Source of the DNA: CALESS01 sp964405455
GTDB taxonomy: Bacteria > Chloroflexota > Anaerolineae > Anaerolineales > Anaerolineaceae
Length of the DNA: 64,000 nt
Direction of reading: 5' to 3'
NCBI GenBank assembly: GCA_964405455.1
Contig: CAYOOA010000005.1
Span: 1-64,000 of the forward strand
The notes under the pieces are model-generated. The model did not search any database. It was not told the DNA's origin and was given only the letters and a program-made list of their open reading frames with translations. The stretch's first letter is position 1. Every line of letters starts with the position of its first letter. Shown piece by piece: positions 25,645 to 34,400 of the stretch. Made by a program: the position numbers and the translations under genes.

Positions 25645-25675
25645 ATTATACTCTCTTGGACCACCTCCTTCTCAA
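25645..25675 (-). promoter_or_regulatory. putative malE promoter
   Basis: Minus strand TATAAT (25650-25645) with TTGAGA (25675-25670) 19 bases upstream. The spacing is long, so it may need an activator or be relieved from a repressor. A short inverted repeat CCTGC-n5-GCAGG at 25583-25597 lies in the leader and could be an operator, but is too short to be sure. Confidence 0.5.
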
Positions 25676-26895
25676 TCATGATCTGCCAATCGATGTAGCA
25701 CGATTGACAGCGCTTCAACTACGGCGCCCATTCCGGAAGACCTTCTTCCGAGCAGCGCTGCAGTGATTCGAACGTTCCGGGATGCTGCTTTTAAGCTGCG
25801 CTGGTTGACCGCCTTGCGAATCGGTTCCAGCAATAAATCACCCATCTGGGAAATTCGTCCACCCACCACTACCATACTCGGGTTGAACAAATTTACCAGG
25901 CTGGCGATTGCGGTTCCCAGGTGGCCGCCGGCTTCACTGACAATCTGCTGCGCAACCAGGTCGCCCTGCCTGGCTGCTTCAATCACATCCGCTGAGGTGA
26001 TTGCCCGGCCGCCGTTGATTTCCATAAGCTGCGTCCTGGCTTTGGTATTGACAGCTTCCTGCCCGCGGCCGGCGATGGCCCAACCTCCAGCCATGGCCTC
26101 CAGACAGCCCCGGTTTCCACAAGTGCAAACCGGCCCATTTTCATTCAGGGTGATATGACCTATTTCGCCAGCGCAGCCAGTTGCACCTTTGTAAATCTGG
26201 CCATCCAGCAGAAAACCTGCGCCCACACCCGTCCCCACTTTGATATAGGCCAGGTTGCGGACGCCTCTTCCTGCGCCGTATGCCCATTCTCCAATGGCGC
26301 CCATTTCAGCATCATTTCCAACCGCAACCGGGAGGTTCCAATCCGTTTCAAGGTGCTCCCGGATGGGGTATCCATCCCAACCAGCCATGATCGGTGGTCC
26401 CATCACCATACCAGCGCTTTCGATGATAGGCCCTGGTACGCCCATGCCAACAGCCTGGATGGAGGATAAACTCACGCCCACCTTCTCCAACAATTCCTGC
26501 ATCCCGTTTTCAAGAACTGGCATCGATTTCTGTGGTCCTTGATTCACATCAAACGGAATCTCAATTTCACCCAGAATATGCGCACCGAAATCGGAAAGCA
26601 GCATGGTAATATGAGTTGCACCCATATCAATCCCTACTACAAAACCTTTTTCAGGATTGATCTCCAGAACGATCGGCTTGCGTCCACTTGGAAAGTGGGC
26701 TTCCACCTCATTAACAATCTTTTCTTCCTGCAATTGGTTGACGATGGTGGTTACTGCAGCCCGTGTAATGCCCATCTGCCGTGAAAGCTCCACCCGGGAA
26801 ATCCCCCCTGGCGTGAAGCGAATTAAATCGATAATGGCATGTTTGTTAAGGTTCTTGATATTCTGCGGCGGTATCGTCCAAAAACTTGTGCCCAC
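25672..26895 (-). CDS. ROK-family transcriptional regulator (NagC/XylR-like)
   Basis: A 407-residue sugar-responsive repressor type protein. Residues ~15-75 are a winged helix-turn-helix (SRVELSRQMGITRAAVTTIV). The rest is a ROK kinase-like domain with the phosphate loop GIDMGATHITM, the GHI-containing stretch GEIGHITLNENG and the zinc motif CTCGNRGCLE. ROK regulators bind a sugar or sugar phosphate and release operator DNA. Lying just before malE on the same strand, it most likely controls the maltodextrin genes. It starts at a GTG (26895) with AGGAT upstream. A TATAAT at 26931-26926 could be its promoter. Confidence 0.92.
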   Translation of the reverse strand: MGTSFWTIPPQNIKNLNKHAIIDLIRFTPGGISRVELSRQMGITRAAVTTIVNQLQEEKIVNEVEAHFPSGRKPIVLEINPEKGFVVGIDMGATHITMLLSDFGAHILGEIEIPFDVNQGPQKSMPVLENGMQELLEKVGVSLSSIQAVGMGVPGPIIESAGMVMGPPIMAGWDGYPIREHLETDWNLPVAVGNDAEMGAIGEWAYGAGRGVRNLAYIKVGTGVGAGFLLDGQIYKGATGCAGEIGHITLNENGPVCTCGNRGCLEAMAGGWAIAGRGQEAVNTKARTQLMEINGGRAITSADVIEAARQGDLVAQQIVSEAGGHLGTAIASLVNLFNPSMVVVGGRISQMGDLLLEPIRKAVNQRSLKAASRNVRITAALLGRRSSGMGAVVEALSIVLHRLADHD

Positions 26896-27093
26896 ATCCA
26901 GATCCTAATGCCAAATTCAGTTAGCATTATAACATAGATTCTGGATTGATTAAAACTTCTAACACAAAATTAATCCTGTACTTTTAATCTGTATGTGATT
27001 CCAGATTACTGCTTATTTTACATAATTTTGGCGCTTATTCAATATGCTTTGAAATATCATTATACGAGCTGGCAAAAACACCGAATTGGTTAT

Positions 27094-27102
27094 TGGTATA
27101 AT
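27094..27102 (+). promoter_or_regulatory. extended -10 promoter, probable leaderless transcript
   Basis: TGGTATAAT is a perfect extended -10 box that ends seven bases before the ATG at 27110. No Shine-Dalgarno sequence is present. The remaining 26896-27093 stretch is AT-rich and shows only the divergent ROK promoter. Confidence 0.6.
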
Positions 27103-27109
27103 TGAACAT

Positions 27110-27931
27110 ATGCATTCCACATGGAGAGTCCTTTATCATCCCCCAGCGCAGGGTGCCTGGAATATGGCTGTGGATGAATCGATCCTCGAGTCAGTCCTGG
27201 ACCGCCAAAGTCCACCCACCTTACGGCTGTATGCCTGGCAGCCCGCCTGCCTTTCGCTGGGATTTTCGCAACCGGTTTCAGACGTTGATTGCTCTTCAAT
27301 TGCCTCCCAGGGATGGGAATTGGTGCGCCGGCCTACAGGAGGTCGCGCCATTCTTCACACAGATGAACTAACCTACTCGGTCTGCGGTCTTCTTAATGAA
27401 CCAGCTTTACAGGGTACTTTGCTGGATTCTTATTTCCAGATTTCGCGCGCTCTTCAAGCTGCCCTGCAGGAAATGGGCCTGGAAACATCGGCCGATGAAA
27501 AATATACTCTGCCTGCCGGAGCCCACCCAAAAGGTGCAGTTTGTTTTGAAGTACCTTCGAACTACGAGATAACCGCCGGGGGTAAGAAACTAATCGGTAG
27601 CGCCCAGGCCCGTCGGAAGGATGGACTTTTACAACATGGGGCATTACCCCTGGTTGGTGACCTGGGTCGGATTACACAGGCCCTTACCTTTCCGGATGAA
27701 CAGAGCCGCCTTGCCGCCGCAGAGCGGGTGCGAAATCGCGCTGCGACAGTAGAATCTCTGACCGGCCTGCAGATCGAATGGATGAATGCCGCTTATGCCT
27801 TTGAAAAAGCCTTTTCTGATACACTGGGTATCCATTTTAACAGGGGAGATCTTACAGAAGATGAGAAAAATCGTGCCAGGGATCTGGTTGCAGAGAAATA
27901 TGCCAATCCTGTCTGGACAGAAAGAATCTAA
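27110..27931 (+). CDS. lipM: octanoyltransferase / lipoate-protein ligase family (LipM type)
   Basis: A 273-residue BPL/LplA/LipB-fold protein that transfers octanoyl or lipoyl groups to lipoyl domains such as GcvH or E2 subunits. RRPTGGRAILHTDELTY, the KKLIGSAQARRKDGLLQHG block and the cysteine in VCFEVPSNYE (Cys145) match LipM, whose acyl-thioester cysteine lies at about the same place. LplA-type ligases lack it. This favours octanoyl transfer from acyl-ACP or GcvH, but ligase activity is not excluded. The ATG at 27110 follows an extended -10 with no ribosome-binding site. The glycine cleavage T-protein elsewhere in the window implies a GcvH substrate. Confidence 0.85.
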   Translation: MHSTWRVLYHPPAQGAWNMAVDESILESVLDRQSPPTLRLYAWQPACLSLGFSQPVSDVDCSSIASQGWELVRRPTGGRAILHTDELTYSVCGLLNEPALQGTLLDSYFQISRALQAALQEMGLETSADEKYTLPAGAHPKGAVCFEVPSNYEITAGGKKLIGSAQARRKDGLLQHGALPLVGDLGRITQALTFPDEQSRLAAAERVRNRAATVESLTGLQIEWMNAAYAFEKAFSDTLGIHFNRGDLTEDEKNRARDLVAEKYANPVWTERI

Positions 27932-27949
27932 TCGTCGGTGACCACATTC

Positions 27950-28975
27950 ATGAACCATACACGCCTGTTTGCAATCCTCCTGCTCCTCCTGACATTATCT
28001 TCTTGCGCCGGGAAGGCAACTGAACCACCTCCGACAGAAACCCCTACCCCGGAGGCAACGCTGGTTCCGTCGCCAACCCCTACTCCCATGCCGCTTGGAA
28101 GCCCGGAAAACCCGGTGGTGATTGGAGTGGTTTCTGAAAATGAAAATGGCACAGTTAGTTCTAAAAGCCAGGAATTGGCTGCCTACCTTTCCACCGAAAC
28201 CGGTAGCTCCTTCCAGAGTCGGGTTTTTACCACGTATCGAGAGATGTTGGATGAGATGCAAGCCTCCCGGGTGCATGCCGCCTGGTTGTTACCCTTGACT
28301 TATCTCTGGGCTCACCAAAGTGGTTTTGCCCAGGTCGGTTTACTGGCCAACCATTACGGCGTTTATAATTACGGCTCCCAATTCCTGGTTAATGTCAGCA
28401 GTAATTTCACCCTGTATTACGATCCCATTGCAGATCGAGATACTGCGGATGCTGCCACTGCACTGGCGCAGTTTGCGGGAAAGCGACCATGCTTTGTTGA
28501 ACCGACATCGCCATCCGGGTACATCTTGCCTCTCTCCCTGTTGCAAGAAAACTCCGTGGATGTTTTAGAGCCTGTCTGGACGCGGTCCCAAAACGCAATT
28601 GTTCGGGCTCTTTACATCCGTGATATTTGCGATTTCGGGGTCACATTTGCCATCTCCGGAGATCCACGTACCGCCGAATCCATTCAGCAAGACCTTCCGG
28701 ATACAATGAACCGTATCCTCGTCGCCTGGAAAACTGATCCCATCATCCCCTCAATGAATTTCTCCCTGCTGCCCGAGCTACCTCGAGATTTGGTTTATGA
28801 TATTCTCGATACCTTGGTTTCGTTATCCACGACCCCGGATGGGAAAGCCCTCTTGACCGATGCTACTGGTTACGATATCCAGGGATTAAAGAGAATCGAA
28901 GATGCTGATTACGATGCCCTTCGGCACACATTGGAAATCACCCAACTGGAACTGGAACCACTCATAGGTCGCTAA
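27950..28975 (+). CDS. PhnD-like periplasmic substrate-binding lipoprotein
   Basis: A 341-residue lipoprotein: hydrophobic signal (LFAILLLLLTLSSC, Cys19), a Pro/Thr/Glu-rich tether up to about residue 50, then a domain like phosphate/phosphonate-binding proteins (PhnD). The signature pieces are IGVVSENE, the AAWLLPLTYLWA segment, YGSQFLVNV, KRPCFVEPTSPSGY and a terminal DATGYDIQGLKRIEDADYD. The ligand is unknown. No ABC permease or ATPase lies next to it, so it may work with a distant transporter or as a sensor. The ATG at 27950 is preferred. A GTG at 27938 would lengthen the signal by four residues. Confidence 0.8.
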   Translation: MNHTRLFAILLLLLTLSSCAGKATEPPPTETPTPEATLVPSPTPTPMPLGSPENPVVIGVVSENENGTVSSKSQELAAYLSTETGSSFQSRVFTTYREMLDEMQASRVHAAWLLPLTYLWAHQSGFAQVGLLANHYGVYNYGSQFLVNVSSNFTLYYDPIADRDTADAATALAQFAGKRPCFVEPTSPSGYILPLSLLQENSVDVLEPVWTRSQNAIVRALYIRDICDFGVTFAISGDPRTAESIQQDLPDTMNRILVAWKTDPIIPSMNFSLLPELPRDLVYDILDTLVSLSTTPDGKALLTDATGYDIQGLKRIEDADYDALRHTLEITQLELEPLIGR

Positions 28976-28977
28976 CA

Positions 28978-29634
28978 TTGATCAAAAAAACTTTCAAAAT
29001 GATTTTTACTATTCTTGGAATAATAATCCTGCTGGCAATTGTCATCCTCGGATTACCCCGCGTCGTCACTGCTTTATTTTCGGAATCCTTGATTTACAAA
29101 TCAACTACCGAAATACCAACTCGTCGGGCTGCGATTGTTTTTGGCGCCGGTCTGCAACGGGATGGTACACCCTCGCCTGTTTTACGTGACCGGGTTGAAG
29201 CAGCAGTCCAATTGTATAAAGCGGGAAAAGTTGAAAAAATCCTGATGAGTGGTGATAACCGCTTTGTAGACTACAACGAACCCGGTGCCATGTTGAATTT
29301 TGCCGTGGAATTGGGTGTACCAGCTGAGGATATCGTACTGGATTATGCAGGCCGCCGCACATATGATACCTGCTATCGAGCGCGCTGGATCTTCAATCTA
29401 AAAGAAGCTATCCTGGTCACCCAAACCTATCACCTTTCCCGCGCCCTTTATACCTGCAACCTGTTGGGCCTGCCTTCCATTGGGTATGCCGCCGATCTGC
29501 GAACCTATTACCCTTCCAGTTACTTCATCTGGAATATCCGTGAAATACCCGCCACGTTTATGGCATTGGTAGATATTTGGTTCCGACATCCCATCCCGGT
29601 CCTCGGCCAACAGGAGCCCATTTTCCCGGATTAA
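28978..29634 (+). CDS. SanA/YdcF-type DUF218 membrane protein
   Basis: A 218-residue protein with one N-terminal membrane anchor (IIILLAIVILGLP) and an external DUF218 domain: AAIVFGAGLQRDGTPSP, LRDRVEAAVQLYKAGKVEKILMSG in two parts, NEPGAMLNFAVELGV and the TYHLSRALYTC segment. SanA-like proteins affect envelope integrity and antibiotic exclusion in enterobacteria. The biochemical reaction is not known. It starts with TTG two bases after the preceding stop. An ATG seven codons later would lose the basic N-terminus. Co-transcribed with the PhnD-like gene. Confidence 0.82.
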   Translation: MIKKTFKMIFTILGIIILLAIVILGLPRVVTALFSESLIYKSTTEIPTRRAAIVFGAGLQRDGTPSPVLRDRVEAAVQLYKAGKVEKILMSGDNRFVDYNEPGAMLNFAVELGVPAEDIVLDYAGRRTYDTCYRARWIFNLKEAILVTQTYHLSRALYTCNLLGLPSIGYAADLRTYYPSSYFIWNIREIPATFMALVDIWFRHPIPVLGQQEPIFPD

Positions 29635-29688
29635 TTTGTTTGACATTCCCTCGGAATGATTCTTGCAACTAACCAAGGAGGAGATTTC

Positions 29689-30261
29689 ATGGATCGCGCT
29701 CAGGCATTGTCTATTGTCAAAAAGTATGTAAAGAATCAAGGGCTGATCAACCACATGTTATGCGTGGAAGCTGCCATGCGCTGGTATGCCCGTTACTACA
29801 ATGAAGATGAAGAAACCTGGGCTATCGTAGGACTTTTACATGATTTCGATTGGGAAATCCACCCTGCTTTACCGGATCACCCCATGGCTGGCGCTCCCAT
29901 CCTGGAATCCCTTCACGTCCCTCCGCAAATTATTCGGGCAGTGTTGTCCCATGCAGATTTCACAGGCGTCCCGCGCGAAACCCTGATGGAGAAGGCCCTC
30001 TTCGCCTGCGATGAAATCACGGGCCTAATTACCGCCGTTGCCCTGGTACGGCCATCCCGGTCATTGTACGATCTCACATCTTCATCTGTGAAGAAGAAGT
30101 GGAAAGACCGCGCTTTTGCCGCCGGGGCAAACCGTGAAGAAATGGAAAAAGGTGCTGCAGAGCTGGGTATTGAACTCTGGCAGCATGTTGATAATGTCAT
30201 CCAGGCAATGCGGGCAATCGCCCCGGAACTTGGCCTGGAGGGAAACCTCAAACCATCCTGA
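29689..30261 (+). CDS. HD-superfamily hydrolase
   Basis: A 190-residue HD-domain protein of the small COG2316-like group. His22 in GLINHMLCVE, the HD pair His51-Asp52 in VGLLHDFDWE, and the later AVLSHADFTG and CDEITGLITAVALVRPSR stretches fit the metal-binding phosphohydrolase core. Nothing indicates a signalling-nucleotide output domain, so the substrate is open. AAGGAGG precedes the ATG at 29689 by eight bases. An upstream in-frame ATG at 29656 has no ribosome-binding site. It lies in the same direction as the SanA-like and TIM-barrel genes. Confidence 0.85.
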   Translation: MDRAQALSIVKKYVKNQGLINHMLCVEAAMRWYARYYNEDEETWAIVGLLHDFDWEIHPALPDHPMAGAPILESLHVPPQIIRAVLSHADFTGVPRETLMEKALFACDEITGLITAVALVRPSRSLYDLTSSSVKKKWKDRAFAAGANREEMEKGAAELGIELWQHVDNVIQAMRAIAPELGLEGNLKPS

Positions 30262-30282
30262 TTTCGCTTCCGAGGAATGTCC

Positions 30283-31410
30283 ATGGCGCTGACTGGAAAA
30301 GGATTCTTTATCTGGAAAATCAAGAGTTGCGAAAACGGCAATCCTTCAGCCATCGCCTCCCTGGCGCAATCGGCAGGTCTTACTCATGTTCTGATCAAAA
30401 TTGCCGATGGTCCTAACCCTTTTAACGTTGACACCTCCCGTAACGTCGATCTGGTTCCTCCCGTTGTCCAGGCATTGCATGGTCTGAATATCCAGGTTTG
30501 GGGCTGGCATTATATCTATGGATACAATCCAGCTGGAGAAGCCCAGATCGCCGGCCAACGCGTCCAGAACCTCGGGTTGGATGGATATGTCATTGATGCT
30601 GAAGTGGAATTTAAGCAGCCTGGTCGGGCAGCAGTTGCCAGAACATTTATGAACGAACTACGCCGGCGACTTCCGGATACCCCGGTCGCGTTTAGCTCCT
30701 TTCGTTTTCCTACCTACCATCCACAGATCCCCTGGAAAGAATTCCTGGAGAAATGCGATTACAACATGCCCCAGGTGTATTGGGAGCAATCTCATAATCC
30801 GGGGGCTCAATTGCGCCGCTGCGTGGATGAATTTGCCCGTCTTTCACCTTCTCGTCCGGTCATCCCCACGGGAAGTGCCTACGGTGCTGGTTCCTGGGCG
30901 GCCAAACCGATGGACATGACCGAATTCCTGAATACCGCCCTGGAATTGAACCTGCCGGCTGCAAATCTTTACTCATGGGATTATTCCCGGGCCAGTTTGA
31001 AGTCTTGCTGGGAAACAGTTGCAGCCTACTCGTGGGGTGACAAGCCCAATCCAGATCCTCAACCACCTCCTCCCCCTAAAGATACCCCCGAATTGCTGAT
31101 TGACGCCTTAAATCATCACAACCCTGACGAAGTGGTCGGGTTGTATCACCCCCAGGCGGTTCACATTTCCAGCGGAAGGACCATCCAGGGCATCTCCGGT
31201 CTGAAGGAGTGGTACCAAGCGTTCTTTTCCCAGCAAATTCCCCAGGCAGAATTTCAATTGATGAGCCATATGGGCAGTGGAATCACCCGCCATTTTCACT
31301 GGACAGCCCGCTCAACCTCCCGGCAAATTGAAAACGGCCAGGATACCATCGGCTTGCTCAATGGCAAGATCATCTACCATTACTCTTCTTTCACAATCAC
31401 GGATCGGTAA
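30283..31410 (+). CDS. TIM-barrel glycoside-hydrolase-like protein with C-terminal SnoaL/NTF2-like domain
   Basis: A 375-residue protein. Residues 5-~245 look like a glycoside-hydrolase-type TIM barrel: strands THVLIKIAD, QVWGWHYIYG, GYVIDAEVEF with acidic residues D105, E107 and E109, VAFSSFRFPTY, NMPQVYWEQ and NLYSWDYS. A proline-rich linker (~253-266) leads to a SnoaL/NTF2-like domain (LLIDALNHHNPDEVVGLYHP to the end). There is no signal peptide, which is strange for a wall-type glycosidase. GAGGA at 30272-30276 favours the ATG at 30283 over the one at 30277. Function not known. The family assignment is from the fold pattern. Confidence 0.7.
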   Translation: MALTGKGFFIWKIKSCENGNPSAIASLAQSAGLTHVLIKIADGPNPFNVDTSRNVDLVPPVVQALHGLNIQVWGWHYIYGYNPAGEAQIAGQRVQNLGLDGYVIDAEVEFKQPGRAAVARTFMNELRRRLPDTPVAFSSFRFPTYHPQIPWKEFLEKCDYNMPQVYWEQSHNPGAQLRRCVDEFARLSPSRPVIPTGSAYGAGSWAAKPMDMTEFLNTALELNLPAANLYSWDYSRASLKSCWETVAAYSWGDKPNPDPQPPPPPKDTPELLIDALNHHNPDEVVGLYHPQAVHISSGRTIQGISGLKEWYQAFFSQQIPQAEFQLMSHMGSGITRHFHWTARSTSRQIENGQDTIGLLNGKIIYHYSSFTITDR

Positions 31411-31423
31411 TATAAATGATCAC

Positions 31424-31463
31424 CAAAAAACAACCCCCCGGTTTCCCGAGGGGTTGTTTCTTT
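31424..31463. terminator. bidirectional terminator after rpoC and the TIM-barrel gene
   Basis: Stem AACAACCCC / GGGGTTGTT with an inner CGG/CCG extension, flanked by AAAAAA on the left and TTTCTTTATT on the right. On the minus strand it ends in a run of six T just after the rpoC stop. Confidence 0.9.
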
Positions 31464-31464
31464 A

Positions 31465-34400
31465 TTAATCAGACATTGGTAAATTGGTCACCGAAGTTGA
31501 AATGGTCATGCGTTCTTTGCCATCCTCGTCGGTGAACCGGCCGTGGTGGTACCCTGTTCCTGCCGGGATCAACTTGCCGATGATCACATTTTCCTTCAGG
31601 CCGTAAAGCGGATCTTCGGTGGAGGCAATTGCTGCGCCTGCCAGCACCTTGATCGTATGCTGGAAGGAAGAAGCTGAGAGGAAGGAGTCAGTGCTGAGGG
31701 AGGCCTTGGTCACGCCCAACAGGACTTCAATATACTTGGCAGGCTGCTTGCCCTCTGAGATCAACTGGTCGTTCACCCGGCGGATTTCCAACCGGTCGAC
31801 GATGTCGCCGGGCAGATAAGGTGTATCACCCGGTCGGATGACCTGGATGCGCCCCAACATCTTGCGAATCACCAGCTCAAAGTGCTTGTCATGGATGTTC
31901 TGGCCCTGGGAGCGGTACACTTTTTGGATTTCGCTCAACAGGTAAAGTTGGCAGGCTTCACGGCCCTTGATCCGCAAAATGGTGTGCGGATTCAGAGAAC
32001 CCTCGGTCAATGCCTGGCCGGCCTCTACGTGCTCACCATCCTTAATCAGCAGTCGGGAAGTCGAGGGAATGTCATACTCCTCTGATTCCTTCTGCTCATA
32101 AGAGACGATCACCTTGCGGTCTTCCACGCGAACACGTCCGGCATGGGTTGCCGTAATGGTGGCTTCACCCTGAGAGGCGACCACGTCACCGGCTGTCACG
32201 CTGGTTTCATCCTGCGCAACAATCATCCAGCTTTCCGGGATCTCGTACTCATCGGAGACCATTTCTGCCTGGTCGACTCGAACGGAGCGTTGCTCGGCAA
32301 TTCGGTCGTTCTGGATGATCTTGGCCACACCGGAAATCCGGGTGATGACTGCTTCACCCTTGGGCATGCGCCGGGCTTCGAATAGTTCTTCCACGCGGGG
32401 CAGACCGGTTGTAATGTCACCGCCAGCCGCTACACCACCGGTATGGAAGGTACGCAGGGTAAGCTGGGTACCCGGTTCACCAATGGATTGGGCGGCCACA
32501 ATACCCACGGCGGAGCCTTTTTCAACCACATTACCGCGTCCAAGGTCCATACCGTAGCATTTGGCACAGATACCATGGGTTAGTTCGCAGGAAAGGGGCG
32601 AGCGAACTTTCACCTTATCAATCTTTGCATCAATAATCCGGCGGAGTACTTCATGATCCAGCATGACATCCCGTTCAGCCAGGATCTCACCGGTTGCCGG
32701 ATCTATCACGCGGTCAGCGGTATATCGGCCAAACAGGCGGGTGCCCAGGGATTGCCCGGCCACATCATCGGATTTACGAATCCAGATACCGTCGGTGGTT
32801 CCGCAATCGTCCTCGTTAATGATGACGTCCTGGGCAATATCCACCAAGCGGCGGGTCAGGTAACCGGCATCCGCGGTACGAAGAGCGGTGTCTGCAAGAC
32901 CCTTCCGGGCGCCGTGGGTTGAGATGAAGTATTCCAGGGCTGTCAGGCCTTCACGGAAATTCGACTGGATGGGCAGGCGGATAATGCGCCCGGCCGGGTC
33001 AGCCATCAGTCCGCGCATACCAGCCAGCTGACTGATCGGGCCGAAGCCGCCCTTAGTCGCACCGGAGTTGGCCATCGTGGAAAGATTACCATTCGGGTCC
33101 ATTGCCTCACGCACAGCTTTGGCAACCACCCTGGTGGTCTCTTGCCAGATTTCGATAATCCGCTCATTACGTTCCTGTTCTGTGTATAAGCCGCGGCGGA
33201 AGGAGCGATTCACATTTTCCACTTCCCGCTGGGCTTCTTCGAGAATTTGTGCCTTGGAATCAGGGACCGTAATGTCGGCCACTGCGATAGTCGAACCGGA
33301 GCGCATGGCAAATTCAAATCCGATATCCTTGATCTTATCGGCCACTTCGGTCGTTGTATCCTGACCGCAAATATCATACACCACGCCAATCAAATCCTTG
33401 ACACCGCCCTTATCCAGAACCGTGTTTATGTAGCGGACATTTTCAGGGAGTACACGATTGAAAAGAACGCGCCCGACAGTGGTTTTGATTAACCGCTGGA
33501 CAGGTTCGACCAAACGATTGTTGTTGTCATCGTACCAAGTATTGAATCGGATGGTAACGTTGGAATGGACTTCCACCTGGCCCAGGTTATAAGCCAGTTC
33601 AACTTCGTCCATATCGGCGAAAACTCGGCCATCACCCTTATGCGGCCGCGTATCTTCCATCGTTAAGTAATACACACCCAGCACCATGTCCTTGGAGGGA
33701 CTGATGATCGGTTCACCGTCGGCCGGTTTCAACAGATTGCGCGAGGAAAGCATCCGCTCGCGGGCTTCCTGAACAGCCTTATCAGAAAGGGGTACATGGA
33801 CAGCCATTTGGTCACCGTCAAAGTCCGCATTAAACGCGGTGGTAACCAACGGGTGTAGTTGAATGGCGCTGCCTTCAATCAGTACAGGCTCAAAGGCCTG
33901 AATACCCAGGCGGTGCAGGGTTGGTGCGCGGTTCAGGAGCACAGGACGTTCTCCAATGACCTCTTCCAGCACCTCCCAGACTTCCGGGCGATTGCGTTCG
34001 ATGAACCGGCGGGCACCCTTCACATTGGCTGCAAAACCACGTGAAACCAGCCGGGCGATTACAAACGGCCGGAAGAGTTCCAATGCCATTGTCTTGGGTA
34101 AACCGCACTGGTTCAATTTGAGGGTCGGGCCAACGACAATTACCGAACGGCCGGAGTAATCCACACGCTTACCCAGCAAGTTGCGGCGGAAGCGGCCTTT
34201 CTTTCCCTTCAGCATATCGCTCAAGGATTTCAACTCACGGCGGCCGCGGCGGGAAAGCGCCTTGCCGCGCTGTGAATTATCAATCAACGAGTCAACCGCC
34301 TCCTGAAGCATCCGTTTTTCATTCCGCACAATAACGTCAGGAGCTCCAAGTTCTTGCAACCGTTTCAACCGGTTGTTGCGATTGATCACCCGGCGATACA

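Noticed and set aside
29644..29658. Short palindrome CATTCC-CTC-GGAATG before the HD gene
   Set aside because: Too short, no link to a promoter or regulator in the window.
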